A stretch of 44,071 bases of DNA from positions 1 through 44,071 of the IMG/VR virus record IMGVR_UViG_3300037233_000072; one strand, 5' to 3'. Origin of the DNA: a virus. The translations under genes were made by a program, and so were the position numbers. This document shows, in pieces, positions 29,034 through 37,397 of this stretch (within the stretch, counting starts at the first letter, position 1; every line of letters starts with the position of its first letter). A model generated the notes under the pieces. It was not told the DNA's origin. It saw only the letters and a program-made list of their open reading frames with translations, and did not search any database.

Positions 29034-30646
29034 TAGGCTGCCCGTCCTTTCGCGGCCAACTTCGCCGCATCCGAAGGCATCCCGAGAGACTCAAAGATGA
29101 GAACCGAATTTGCCTCTTCGTCCTTCTCGCTCTGAAGCTGTGCTTCGCGCAGTTTGGGGTCGATGACTACCGGCTCCGCAACGCCCATTCCGCGGACGCC
29201 GGATTGACCGAGCACCGCGCCGACGCGCTTGGCTTCCGCGGTGACCAGTTCGCCTAACTTGGCCTCATCCAAATCACCTTCTTTCAGCGGTAAGGAACCG
29301 CGCAGAACGTTCTCGATGACGAACTGTTTGGCGGCCTCGCTCAACGCCAGAGGCGCGAGAACACGGTTCGCGGCCACGATGGCATCGCCTTTTACGGCAC
29401 GCTCCCGTAACGGCGAAGTGGCGGCGGTAACCGCGCTTTCTACGAGCCGTTTAACATCGGCTTCGGTCATTTCGACCTCCTGTGGATTTGCGGCAGATTC
29501 GGACAAAATCATTCCGCCAGCTCCGGCCCGGGTGACAACGTCCACCGATTCGGCACTGGTCAGTTCTTTTAGGACCGGGCGACCTTCGCGCGTCTTGCCG
29601 GATTCCGCAACGCCCGAAGCGCGGATCGACATTCCCACGTGCGGGGCCTTCTCTTCAACGGTCTGCGCATGGTCCTGGAAAACCTTCATGCGCGCATACA
29701 GGCCCGGGCCTTTTGCGTGCGCTTCGTGATAAACCGCGTTCGAGCTCAGCACGCCCGCGAGGTTCTTTACGTCGCCCTCCGGCCGCGCGGCTTCTTCAGC
29801 GGCGGTTGCATGGTTCAGGTAAACGTGCGTCCCCGCCTTGAAGACCTTGGGACCGTCACGCTGCAAGACTTCCTTGGGATAGAAGGCTGAGGAGCCCGCG
29901 CCGGGCGCGATCAGCTTGATTTCGTAATCTGCCTTGGCTTCGGTGAGCTTGATGCTTTCGAGCGTTGAGGCCGACTCGAAAAGCTTCAACGCGCCGCCCG
30001 CATGAGTCGCGGATTCCTTCGTGGTCGCGTCGGCACCCTGCCACGCCTTGGGTAGTTCGCTCGTGAAGCCTTTGGCTTTCGCGATGCGGATAATGTTGGC
30101 CTTCAGCTGCGCCGGTCCGTAATTGTCGGAGCCCGCGCGTCCCATCGCATGGACAGCCGCGGATACGTCCGAAGCTTTCAGGATCGGGAAGGACTTGTTT
30201 TTGCCGGCGAAACTATCCGCGTCCGCATTGGCGCGCTCGTCTTTCGAGATAAACCGTTCATACAGCGGAAGATCCGTATAGATGTTCGAAGCCTTGAAGG
30301 CCTCGGACATCGCGGTGTACTGGTCGTCATCGTCGGCCAACTCGTCGTAGCTCACTGTCGGCGTAACATCCACGGCGTTGCTGGAATCTACGTTTGTCGT
30401 TGCCTTTCCACCGACCGTGGAGATTTCGTACGGCGCTTTCTTCATGCCGCCGTTGCTGGAATAAATCACGTCGCCAGATTCGCCGTCCCCCGTGTGGTCG
30501 ACGTAGCCGCCGTATGTCCCCGAGGCCTTGTGGGTCGCGTCAACCGCACTCGAAAGCTTGGAGCGCACGTCGCTGTGCGCCATATCCGAAGCTTCTTGGA
30601 TTTTGAGCGCTACAACCTGAATTCCGGACCTCAGACTGGCTGCCAT
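29033..30646 (-). CDS. Prohead protease fused to scaffold
   Basis: 537 residues from ATG 30646. Residues about 145-200 hold SFAGKNKSFPILKASDVSA and GPAQLKANIIRIAKAKGF, a module that I recall from phage head proteases. The protease core follows: AGTHVYLNHATAAEEAAR (catalytic His) and PHVGMSIRASG (catalytic Ser), then a C-terminal helical, charged scaffold (KRLVESAVTAATSPLRERA, LREAQLQSEKDEEANS). The protein would scaffold prohead assembly, cleave itself and the capsid, then leave. A dyad operator candidate lies 50 bp upstream. Confidence 0.8.
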   Translation of the reverse strand: MAASLRSGIQVVALKIQEASDMAHSDVRSKLSSAVDATHKASGTYGGYVDHTGDGESGDVIYSSNGGMKKAPYEISTVGGKATTNVDSSNAVDVTPTVSYDELADDDDQYTAMSEAFKASNIYTDLPLYERFISKDERANADADSFAGKNKSFPILKASDVSAAVHAMGRAGSDNYGPAQLKANIIRIAKAKGFTSELPKAWQGADATTKESATHAGGALKLFESASTLESIKLTEAKADYEIKLIAPGAGSSAFYPKEVLQRDGPKVFKAGTHVYLNHATAAEEAARPEGDVKNLAGVLSSNAVYHEAHAKGPGLYARMKVFQDHAQTVEEKAPHVGMSIRASGVAESGKTREGRPVLKELTSAESVDVVTRAGAGGMILSESAANPQEVEMTEADVKRLVESAVTAATSPLRERAVKGDAIVAANRVLAPLALSEAAKQFVIENVLRGSLPLKEGDLDEAKLGELVTAEAKRVGAVLGQSGVRGMGVAEPVVIDPKLREAQLQSEKDEEANSVLIFESLGMPSDAAKLAAKGRAA

Positions 30647-30695
30647 TTACAGGCAAGCGTACGAGGAAGGCTTGATTCGGCAAAGAAAAGTGCCG

Positions 30696-30713
30696 AAATA
30701 GTTATAAACTATC
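30696..30713. promoter_or_regulatory. Operator-like dyad, copy 2
   Basis: AAATAGTTATAAACTATC, identical over all 18 bp to 36070-36087, with the core TAGTTATNNACTA shared with 8319-8331. It lies 50 bp upstream of the protease gene on minus, where it contains the -10-like TATAAC, and a few bp upstream of the plus gene at 30716. Confidence 0.6.
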
Positions 30714-30715
30714 TC

Positions 30716-31042
30716 TTGCCCGACAATTCAAAGAGTGCTGCCCATGTTCCACATGGAACACTCGGGCGCTGCCCAAGGTGCAAGCTTCGCCCAGCTACGC
30801 CTGGTCGGAATCGCTGGTGCAATGAATGCAACGCGGAGTATCAGCGCGATTACCAGAATCAGAAAGTCGATATCGCCAGAGACAAGGGATTTCGCGAAGG
30901 CTATCTGAAGGGTGCGGAGGCGATGAGATCCGCACTGCTAGGGTCGATGCTGAATGCTCACCCGAACGGCAGACTGCTGGTGCATGAGGTCACCGACTTC
31001 ATAGGGAAGTTCGAATCTCCGGCGACGAAGCGCAAGGATTAG
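30716..31042 (+). CDS. Zinc-ribbon protein, lone plus-strand gene in the late operon
   Basis: 108 residues from TTG 30716, the first acceptable start after the dyad; no Shine-Dalgarno. An 18-residue lead is followed by CPRCKLRPATPGRN and CNECNAEYQRDYQNQK, a four-Cys ribbon with basic helix as found in small phage endonuclease VII-like and HNH-associated proteins, but no HNH residues are seen. The C-terminal 50 residues are helical. Transcribed against its neighbours, so probably a moron-type insertion; the dyad may regulate it. Confidence 0.6.
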   Translation: MPDNSKSAAHVPHGTLGRCPRCKLRPATPGRNRWCNECNAEYQRDYQNQKVDIARDKGFREGYLKGAEAMRSALLGSMLNAHPNGRLLVHEVTDFIGKFESPATKRKD

Positions 31043-31086
31043 CCGAGCGCGGCGAAAACAAGAAAGGGAAATACCAGTCTTTTCAT
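31039..31086 (-). pseudogene. Signal-peptide stub (15 codons), remnant of a lost gene
   Basis: Minus frame MKRLVFPFLVFAALG then TAA, preceded by GAGGAC 5 nt upstream of the ATG. It reads as the start of an exported protein that breaks off where the plus gene ends. It may mark the point where the 30716-31042 segment entered and truncated a gene. Very short, so chance is possible. Confidence 0.3.
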
Positions 31087-31095
31087 TTCACGTCC

Positions 31096-32853
31096 TCAGT
31101 ATCCTTGACACGAGAAACGAACCACGTCGCCGCTTACCGTTGTCCCTGTAATTGTTGCTGTGGTGGCCGATGTTGCGGTTTGCAGTTGGGCATCCGCAGT
31201 GGTCGTTGTATCGAACGCAGAGCAAGCCCATCCGTTGGGGGCCGTAATGCTTGTGCCTCCGTTTATTGTGATTACGACCGTGCACGTTCCAGTTGTGCCA
31301 CTCGTGTAGGTCCCGGTACTCCCGCCGCCTACCGTAGATGAAGCCGAGCATCCCGAAATCGTGAATTTAGTGCCTGCGCTAACAACTCCACCAGCCGCCA
31401 CGTACTGGTAGGCGTGTCCTGCAAGTCCTAGCGTTTGCCCGTTATTGGAATATGGAATTAGGCCCGACCCTCCCGTATTGATATAAGATCCATCTCCACT
31501 AGGGCTAAGAAATGCAGTGCCCGCCCCATTTGGAGTTCTAAAGTTCATAGAAACTCCCGCGAATAAAGCGCCGCCCGTAAATACCGGAACACCTGAAAAT
31601 GTGGGGTTGCCACTAAAGGTAGGGTTGCCAATCAACATATTCTGCACGTATGAGTTTTGCGGCACACTCCACGCTTGCATTGACGCTAGGAAGGTGTTAG
31701 CAACAATTGCCTGTCCCGCATTGTTCGGATGCACCGCGTCGAAGGCTAAGGCCGGATTGACTGTCAAATCTAAATTGGCCGAAACGTCTGCTAGTTGGAT
31801 GCCGAGAAAATCTGACGCCAACAGCCCAAATATGGTGCGGCAAATTACCGCCTGCGCGGAGTAAGTGTAGGGCTGGGCTTGGTTAGTGTGGTACGGCGTG
31901 GCAAGAAAAAAGAACGGTCCCGTTCCCGACACGGCCCCCCCATTTCCTAGAACAGCGAGGATTTCGCATCCGTTCGTTCCGGGCGTAACAGTTGAGATAA
32001 CCACGGAATGCTGAGAAAAGGTGTTCAATCCCGTAACTCGAATGGCTTCCGCTATGTAAGTAAGCGAGCCGCTACCCGACACGTAGGTCATGGCCTGGGT
32101 GTAATTCACGGCGGACGAACCATCGACCGCCACGCTCAGCGTGCAGTTCACGCTCGACGTACTGCGAACCAACTGAAGGACGTAAATTGCCGACCCTGGC
32201 ACGCTCGCGGTCAGGGTGTCGCCAATGGTAGTACTCTTGCTTCCGAGCGCACCGCCGTACTCCGATACATTTGTCCACGTTCCGGTTTTCGCCGCACTCT
32301 GAGCCGCAACCTTTTGCGGATTGCCGCTCGGCGTCGTGACTGGAATGGAAAGCCACAAAGAAGCTGCTGTGACTGCCGCTTGATACTGCAATTGGTTGGC
32401 TGTGCTGCCTATCGCAGTCCCGGCAGTGAATGAACTTTCGTTTTGGCCAATAAGCAAAGAAGAAAAGCTCGATTGGGTTACTGAAGTAGCCAGAATTGGT
32501 GCCATTTGATCGGCCATGGTCGCTGCGCCAGCAGCTTGATTGGTTACCGTTAGACTTTTTGCAGCGGCAATCAGAGGAACGAAGCAGGCAGATGTCGGCG
32601 AGCATCCGGTCCCGGCTGTGATTGAGTCTCCGAAAGCTGTATAGGTAATTGGAAAAGAGAAACCATTGTTAGTGGGGATATTCGCAGCGTTTATTGGTTC
32701 CCACGCGCACGTTGAGCTTCCAGTCCCAACGATGATAGATCCACTGGCCTGAGTCCCTGAACAGGTAGGCAAGCCTCCCGGCGGCCTGTACTGCGCCATC
32801 AAGCCTACCGAGCACAGCAAAGCCAAGCCAGCGAGCGTTGCGATTTTAGGCAT
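31096..32853 (-). CDS. SGNH/GDSL hydrolase fibre with signal-like start
   Basis: 585 residues. N-terminus MPKIATLAGLALLCSVGLMAQ looks like a signal peptide. Catalytic blocks: GDSITAG near residue 75 (nucleophile Ser), LLIGQNES (block III-like), and DAVHPNNAG near residue 370 (Asp/His). Such domains deacylate surface sugars. The C-terminus (FTISGCSASSTVGGGSTG, GTCTVVITINGG, NGWACSAFD) matches a module that I recall from tail fibres. It lies in the head gene region, so it could be a head fibre. A phage virion protein with a signal peptide is odd. Confidence 0.75.
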   Translation of the reverse strand: MPKIATLAGLALLCSVGLMAQYRPPGGLPTCSGTQASGSIIVGTGSSTCAWEPINAANIPTNNGFSFPITYTAFGDSITAGTGCSPTSACFVPLIAAAKSLTVTNQAAGAATMADQMAPILATSVTQSSFSSLLIGQNESSFTAGTAIGSTANQLQYQAAVTAASLWLSIPVTTPSGNPQKVAAQSAAKTGTWTNVSEYGGALGSKSTTIGDTLTASVPGSAIYVLQLVRSTSSVNCTLSVAVDGSSAVNYTQAMTYVSGSGSLTYIAEAIRVTGLNTFSQHSVVISTVTPGTNGCEILAVLGNGGAVSGTGPFFFLATPYHTNQAQPYTYSAQAVICRTIFGLLASDFLGIQLADVSANLDLTVNPALAFDAVHPNNAGQAIVANTFLASMQAWSVPQNSYVQNMLIGNPTFSGNPTFSGVPVFTGGALFAGVSMNFRTPNGAGTAFLSPSGDGSYINTGGSGLIPYSNNGQTLGLAGHAYQYVAAGGVVSAGTKFTISGCSASSTVGGGSTGTYTSGTTGTCTVVITINGGTSITAPNGWACSAFDTTTTADAQLQTATSATTATITGTTVSGDVVRFSCQGY

Positions 32854-33139
32854 ACATCACCGAGAACGTATCGCCACTCGCGGCGAAGTACTTCATGGTG
32901 GATAGGTCATAGAAATTGAATCTGTCGGTCGTGTCCTGTGGAAAGAACTGTGCCGACGTCGCCGCGCCGAGCGGGATTCCCTCCGTCGAGCTTACCCCGG
33001 TTCCTCCGATTCGGATCGGCGTACCGGCACTCGCCACCGATTCGGCTACGATCTGCACCCATCGGGCAGCCAGCGGCGTAGCAGACAGCGCATGGACGCT
33101 TCCATCGCCGGTAAACTTTGGTAGGTTGGTCGGTTGCAT
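32846..33139 (-). CDS. Small structural protein, 97 residues
   Basis: Overlaps the SGNH gene by 8 nt. The sequence HALSATPLAARWVQIVAESV, then GTPIRIGGTGVSSTEGIPL and AAQFFPQD-type turns, is a beta fold typical of small decoration or fibre-base proteins. It might anchor the SGNH fibre to the capsid (inference from adjacency and overlap). Confidence 0.65.
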   Translation of the reverse strand: MQPTNLPKFTGDGSVHALSATPLAARWVQIVAESVASAGTPIRIGGTGVSSTEGIPLGAATSAQFFPQDTTDRFNFYDLSTMKYFAASGDTFSVMYA

Positions 33140-33145
33140 TCGGAA

Positions 33146-33805
33146 TTATAACCCCTCTTCTTCGTCTGAACTGTCTCTTGTTTCGATATCGCAATCGCAA
33201 TGAGGGTGAGCCGGTGGTTCGTCATCGCCACTCGGGAACGTGTCGTCCATATCAATCCACCCGGCATCGGCGTTTTCCTGACACACGTCGCAGGTCCCGC
33301 CCACCCATGATTTCTCTGTGTCTCCTGAGTCGGCGGCCTCGCGCAACTTCTTTGAACGCTTGGCCTTTTGAGATTCTGAAACCGGTAAGGGCGCGAACAT
33401 GTTGACCAGCTTGCGTGCGGACTCGATCACAACTTTGTCTTTGAGCACAATGGCGGGCGTGACAAGCCAGCACACCGTTCCGCCGCTGGTGAGCATGGCG
33501 ATGGCGCCGGGCTCGAACGTCGCCGCGATGTGGAAGCCCCAAGCTTCGGGCAACGCTGCGGGTGTCGAAGTGACCACCGCGATATCGGTGCTCTGCTGCG
33601 CCAATCGTTGAATCTCGCCCCACTGTTCGGGTAACGCCGTATCCGCGATATGCGAACCGAGCGCCTTAGCCAAAGCTTTCGCGGTGATGAGCGACTCTTC
33701 GTCGGGCTGGTAAATCACCACGCCAACGTGCCCGATGTGACCGCAGAGCCACGCCGCCATATCGTCGGCGGTCTTCGAGTCGGCTTTCATCAGGTAGATG
33801 TTCAT
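33146..33805 (-). CDS. MuF-type minor head protein tail fused to a degenerate SixA-like domain
   Basis: 219 residues from ATG 33805 (ATGA overlap). Residues 1-140 follow the histidine-phosphatase (SixA) layout: MNIYLMK strand, LITAKALAKALG helix, DIAVVTSTPAALPEA strand, FEPGAIAMLTSGG. The catalytic RHG is replaced by KAD and the second His by Ser, so it should be inactive. Residues 165-210 (CDVCQENADAGWID, FPSGDDEPPAHPHCDC) are the zinc-like C-terminal motif of MuF/SPP1 gp7 minor head proteins. Position right after the portal fits MuF. The N-terminal replacement is unusual. Confidence 0.7.
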   Translation of the reverse strand: MNIYLMKADSKTADDMAAWLCGHIGHVGVVIYQPDEESLITAKALAKALGSHIADTALPEQWGEIQRLAQQSTDIAVVTSTPAALPEAWGFHIAATFEPGAIAMLTSGGTVCWLVTPAIVLKDKVVIESARKLVNMFAPLPVSESQKAKRSKKLREAADSGDTEKSWVGGTCDVCQENADAGWIDMDDTFPSGDDEPPAHPHCDCDIETRDSSDEEEGL

Positions 33806-33987
33806 GCTCTGACCAGGGAAACGTAAATGTGAGCAACCCAGTTTCGAACGGGGCCGACCATCACAGGTTGGTATTCTACGCCACATTTCGGACAAGTCCA
33901 CGATTTCGCGCTATCTAACTTGTCAGCTTCCTTCGCAAACCGCTTTAGGCAGCAGCCTTCCGACTCGATGACATTGAGCGTACTCAC
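33802..33987 (-). CDS. Small zinc-ribbon protein
   Basis: 61 residues, overlapping portal and MuF genes by ATGA on both sides. CPKC with an upstream CC pair (EGCCLKRF) suggests a metal site. The C-terminal VRNWVAHIYVSLVRA is hydrophobic. Role unknown; the tight coupling suggests that it is made with the portal. Confidence 0.6.
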   Translation of the reverse strand: MSTLNVIESEGCCLKRFAKEADKLDSAKSWTCPKCGVEYQPVMVGPVRNWVAHIYVSLVRA

Positions 33988-36023
33988 GCGGCCTTCTTTC
34001 GAACGGCCTCGATCAGTGCCGCGAGACGCTTCACGAATGCGCTCTCCTGGGCCGGTTGCGCTCCTGGTGCATTCGGGACGCCACCGGGAGGCGGCGGCGC
34101 AGCGGTGGATTGCTGCGGTTGCTGACCTCCCGGCAATTGAGGTTGGCCACCAGGATTAGGCAATGCCTTACCAATCGGCGGCGGTAGCGGCGTCTTCGTG
34201 CGGTTCGGGTCGTACTTCGGCGTATACCCAACCGTTCCTTTCACACCATTTGCGCTCAATGGATACTGCTCATCGAGGATTTCTTCCGGCTCCTCAACGC
34301 CTAGAGTCTCGTAAAGCAGCCGGACGCCTTCCCGCTCATCGATACCGACGATTTGGCCGCCCTTATTGTCCAGCGTCATCGATGCGACGATGGCGCCGAT
34401 GATAGCGGGCATGTCGCCCTCGCGAATAGCGGGGAACGTCACCCGAACGTGGATTTCGTCATCCTTGGGCTTCGCCGCTTCGTCGTAAACCCGCAAGCCG
34501 TTCGGCAGGGTCTTCCGCGGCGCTTCGATACAAACCACTTTCTCGATACTGCGCGCGCGAAGCGCCTCTCGTAACTTGCCTGACGCGGCGCCGGCGGAAA
34601 CCTCAAGCACGAACTTGGCGATTACCGTTAAATCGTCTTCCCATTCAGTCTGACGACAGCGCATGCCCAGCTCGGTAGGCCGGTCAAGCGTGGTGGCCGT
34701 CGACAGGTTCGAGGTTTCCATGTCACCCAACCAGGTCGGCGGAATACCAAAGACGTTGCCGACGTAGACGTTGTACGTCAGGCCTTCTTTCGGGTCCAAC
34801 CCTTGCCCGCGGGAGTTGACCATCTTCCATTCAGATCCTGGTCCCTTGACCAGCATGGACGCGTTTACCGGCGTCGGGTTGTTGTCCCAAATCTGACTAC
34901 CTGGCTGAGCGTTCACCTGCGTTTGAATCTGCTGCTTGGTGCCCTCGATCGCCGCTTGACCGCCTTTCGTGGTCACATCCCAAGCGATTTGAGCGTGACT
35001 TGCCGCGAGAGTGGCGCAGGACTGCATGTACCGCGCCGCTGTCTTGATCCATTCGAGGGCTGGGTAGCCTTCAGGACACCCAAAGCTCCACTTCGCTACA
35101 GCGCCGTGCTTGCGATGTAGAACCGGGCGCCCCCAGTGAACCGGATCTGTGCCGATGGTCAAAGGCTTTATTGGCGGGTCAAATCCGAGAGCGGGATACC
35201 AGCACGTCTGCGGCTTGGTTTCGTAGGAGCCCGTCACCGGATTGAAGACTCTCTGTGTCCATGTGCGTTTGAAGAACTGCTCTTTGTCTGAATCGTCCGG
35301 GTCGCTCGCGATTTCCTGAATCTCGGTTGCGTCCAGGCGCCGCGCGTCGACCAACCCCTTATCCGTCGTGTCGGCGAAGAACACCCAGAACAGATTGCCG
35401 TCCATCGACTTAGCGCGTTGACTCGCGACCATGGCGGTCGGCCCGAACGTCCCACGATTGCGTTCGAAGAACTCATTCAGGACGTCGTTTGCATCGTCAT
35501 CCGTGCTCGAGATTTCAACACCCCGCCCGAAGACGTACGCCGCGACCACATCGATAGCGCGGCGCATGAGCGGCTGCTTGATGTAGTAAAGCCGTGAAAT
35601 CAGAATGATTTGCTGGATTCCCCATCGCGAGAACTCCAACCAGCTCATGTTTATCTCGCGGCGCCAGTCGATGTTCTGCAAGGCCAGTTCGATATCGCCG
35701 AACGCGCCGACGCCAGAAACAGGAACGGTTTCGCGAAGTCCTTTTAGTGCCGCTTCCTGAATGCGAACCATCGCGTGATTCGCTTCGGTCAGCATCTCAG
35801 GACCAGGCGAACACATGGACGGTCCGCCGCCGCACATCATCCGCGCCTCGATTAGTTCGGAGGCCATCTCGCGGAAACGGTAGAAGTTGGTCGATTCATC
35901 CGGGCTCAAGCGGCGTAGAAGCTCTTTGAGGACATGGTTTTCCGCGGCGTAGTTGGTGACCGGCGGTGGGGTTAAGGCGCGCGTCCAGCGGATGAGGAGG
36001 GCGCGCAGGAAGCGCTTGACCAT
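33984..36023 (-). CDS. Portal protein
   Basis: 679 residues from ATG 36023 (TTG 36029 also possible). The long stretch from about 150 to 450 has the portal pattern: RRAIDVVAAYVFGRGVEIS, MDGNLFWVFFADTTDKG, WYPALGFDPPIKPLTIG, EWIKTAARYMQSCATL, and later GNVFGIPPTWLGDMETSNLS. The C-terminus is proline/glutamine-rich (PGGQPQLPGGQQPQQ) and disordered. It follows terminase after the glycosyltransferases and element B. A dyad operator candidate lies 47 bp upstream. Confidence 0.85.
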   Translation of the reverse strand: MVKRFLRALLIRWTRALTPPPVTNYAAENHVLKELLRRLSPDESTNFYRFREMASELIEARMMCGGGPSMCSPGPEMLTEANHAMVRIQEAALKGLRETVPVSGVGAFGDIELALQNIDWRREINMSWLEFSRWGIQQIILISRLYYIKQPLMRRAIDVVAAYVFGRGVEISSTDDDANDVLNEFFERNRGTFGPTAMVASQRAKSMDGNLFWVFFADTTDKGLVDARRLDATEIQEIASDPDDSDKEQFFKRTWTQRVFNPVTGSYETKPQTCWYPALGFDPPIKPLTIGTDPVHWGRPVLHRKHGAVAKWSFGCPEGYPALEWIKTAARYMQSCATLAASHAQIAWDVTTKGGQAAIEGTKQQIQTQVNAQPGSQIWDNNPTPVNASMLVKGPGSEWKMVNSRGQGLDPKEGLTYNVYVGNVFGIPPTWLGDMETSNLSTATTLDRPTELGMRCRQTEWEDDLTVIAKFVLEVSAGAASGKLREALRARSIEKVVCIEAPRKTLPNGLRVYDEAAKPKDDEIHVRVTFPAIREGDMPAIIGAIVASMTLDNKGGQIVGIDEREGVRLLYETLGVEEPEEILDEQYPLSANGVKGTVGYTPKYDPNRTKTPLPPPIGKALPNPGGQPQLPGGQQPQQSTAAPPPPGGVPNAPGAQPAQESAFVKRLAALIEAVRKKAA

Positions 36024-36069
36024 GCGCAATTATTAGAAGGCTTCCGGGAAAGGCGGGAGGGAAACGGCA

Positions 36070-36087
36070 AAATAGTTATAAACTATC
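36070..36087. promoter_or_regulatory. Operator-like dyad, copy 3
   Basis: The same 18 bp as 30696-30713, upstream of the portal gene. On minus it reads GATAGTTTATAACTATTT and contains a -10-like TATAAC. It lies just after a terminator-like hairpin, so a fresh late promoter here is plausible. Confidence 0.6.
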
Positions 36088-36092
36088 GCCTG

Positions 36093-36124
36093 AAAAGCGA
36101 AACGCCCACCGTTGCCGATGGGCG
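36093..36124 (-). terminator. Terminator-like hairpin upstream of the portal gene
   Basis: On minus, CGCCCA and TGGGCG form a 6-bp stem (36124-36103) followed by TTTCGCTTTT. It could end transcripts from element B and the glycosyltransferase genes before the dyad and portal gene. A second stem, CCTCGC-GAAA-GCGGGG with a GNRA loop, lies at 36185-36170 and has no T-run. Confidence 0.5.
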
Positions 36125-36195
36125 TAGAAAGGTAACTTTTCGAGACAGTAACTTTGTTGGGTTGTATTACCCCGCTTTCGCGAGGCCCCGGTGAA

Positions 36196-36203
36196 AAGAT
36201 TAT
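36196..36203. repeat. Target site duplication of element B, left copy
   Basis: AAGATTAT abuts the GGGAATTATATA end of element B. The other copy is at 37465-37472 and overlaps the stop codon of the glycosyltransferase gene. Confidence 0.9.
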
Positions 36204-36247
36204 GGGAATTATATAGGTGACTACATCCATCGTTAAGCCTCATCGGG

Positions 36248-36436
36248 TTAGCCTTTCGCCTTCTTCGTGGCCTTGCGACGGCGTTTCTTCGCCGCCTTGG
36301 ACTTCGGTTTGGGGTGGTAGGCCAGCACTGCGTCTACCATCTTGTCGAGCATACATCGATGACTATGATAGCCGTCCATTCCTCCGCAAGACGCGCACGG
36401 TGGATTCTCTGAGCGCACTGTCACTTTGCCGATCAT
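36248..36436 (-). CDS. Basic-tailed zinc-knuckle protein coupled to the transposase, element B
   Basis: 62 residues; ATG overlaps the transposase stop (ATGA). A Cys/His cluster CASCGGMDGYHSHRC is followed by LDKMVDAVLAYHP and a tail of lysines and arginines. The element A homologue keeps the LAYHP and basic tail but lacks the zinc knuckle. Likely nucleic-acid binding. Retention with coupling in both elements, while the DDE core is lost, is notable. Confidence 0.7.
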   Translation of the reverse strand: MIGKVTVRSENPPCASCGGMDGYHSHRCMLDKMVDAVLAYHPKPKSKAAKKRRRKATKKAKG

Positions 36437-36831
36437 GCGATGAGCCTCTTGTACGTCAGCCGCAGGCGACCGAGGATAAACCACGCCGTCTTTTGGGTGA
36501 CGCCGATTTCCTTGGCGAGCTGGAGGCTGCTGATACCCTTCCGCGCCGTCACCAGCAAGTACATGCCGTAAAGCCACTTATGCAGCGGGACCTTAGACCG
36601 CTCGAAAATGGTGTTCGTACGGATCGTGAAGTCGAAGTTGCAAGTCAGGCAGCGGTAGAAGCCAGCCTTGCGCGTGGCGCACGTCCCCAGGGCGCTCACG
36701 CGCTCACCAGACTTGCAGTCGGGGCAGACCGGACCCTTGGGCCAGAGCCGATCTTCCAGGTACACACGGGCCGTCTCTTCGTCGGGGAACAGCGCAAACA
36801 GTTGGAAGGTGCTGATAGTGGAGCGCGACAT
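36433..36831 (-). CDS. Truncated IS1595/ISXO2-type transposase, element B
   Basis: 132 residues. Zinc ribbon CPDC ... CLTC, then FDFTIRTNTIFERSKVPLHKW and the HTH ISSLQLAKEIGVTQKTAWFIL. It then jumps to LTYKRLIA and stops, so even the first catalytic Asp kept in element A is missing. LTYKRLIA may be the original C-terminus of the full protein, which would imply an internal in-frame deletion of the DDE core. Should bind DNA but not transpose by itself. Confidence 0.88.
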   Translation of the reverse strand: MSRSTISTFQLFALFPDEETARVYLEDRLWPKGPVCPDCKSGERVSALGTCATRKAGFYRCLTCNFDFTIRTNTIFERSKVPLHKWLYGMYLLVTARKGISSLQLAKEIGVTQKTAWFILGRLRLTYKRLIA

Positions 36832-37044
36832 TTACTTTGCCCCCACTGGCGAAGTGATGTCATAGGAATAGCTCTTCCAGGCCGAGCCACTGTTGCGGCG
36901 TGCGTCAATACGCTTGTGGGAGTCTTTGACCGTTCCGGTTCCAGTCTTTCGGACTACTACGTCGCCGATCCGAGCGACACGGTAGGCCCGAATCAGAAAA
37001 CCTTGAAGCGATTCCATTTCGCCCTGCATAAGTATATGTTTCAT
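36832..37044 (-). CDS. Element B passenger 2, 70-residue basic protein
   Basis: ATG 37044 lies 3 nt after the preceding stop; GAGAGG is about 11 nt upstream. It contains IGDVVVRKTGTGTVKDSHKR, a basic beta-strand region, and ends SYDITSPVGAK. No family recognised. The next ATG (transposase) follows its TAA directly. Confidence 0.55.
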   Translation of the reverse strand: MKHILMQGEMESLQGFLIRAYRVARIGDVVVRKTGTGTVKDSHKRIDARRNSGSAWKSYSYDITSPVGAK

Positions 37045-37047
37045 GGC

Positions 37048-37362
37048 CTAGATCCTCTCCGTGTCGGATACCATCGCTTCGGCTTCAATTTCGCGCTCGT
37101 ACTGCGTCCGGTAGCCAGCGGGCCTCAGTTCGTAGCGATAGACACCGTTGCCCCAAACCTTTCGCAGTTCGGTATTAGCGGGCTGGACGAACCCGACCCG
37201 TTCTACCTCTCCAGCCGAAAGGCTTACGATTTTCAGAGCCGCTTTCGCGCAAGCCGATTGCGGGAGCGGGCCATTTGGGTCCAATTCACAGGCACAGTCA
37301 TCACCGGGACGGTCGCATACGTAGCACCAGTCTGGATCGGGGTTTGTTTTTGTGTTATCCAT
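37048..37362 (-). CDS. Element B passenger 1, 104-residue protein
   Basis: ATG 37362 is chosen over 37377 because the promoter predicts transcription starting there. The N-terminus has CYVCDRPGDDCACE, a compact Cys cluster (probable zinc). The rest is mixed alpha/beta (VYRYELRPAGYRTQYEREI). No counterpart in element A by sequence. Function unknown. Confidence 0.6.
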   Translation of the reverse strand: MDNTKTNPDPDWCYVCDRPGDDCACELDPNGPLPQSACAKAALKIVSLSAGEVERVGFVQPANTELRKVWGNGVYRYELRPAGYRTQYEREIEAEAMVSDTERI

Positions 37363-37368
37363 ACCTGT

Positions 37369-37397
37369 ATGATACATGGCTACACCGATGTAGTCAA
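37369..37397 (-). promoter_or_regulatory. Element B passenger promoter, predicted leaderless
   Basis: On minus, TTGACT (37397-37392), 17-bp spacer, TATCAT (37374-37369). The expected start is 37362, the A of the passenger ATG. A second TTGACTACAT occurs beside the terminal repeat about 50 bp upstream. Confidence 0.7.

Noticed and set aside
36033-36230. Minus frame MDVVTYIIPIIF... starting in the end of element B
   Set aside because: It begins within the terminal repeat and runs through the two hairpins and the dyad upstream of the portal gene; no conserved protein features.
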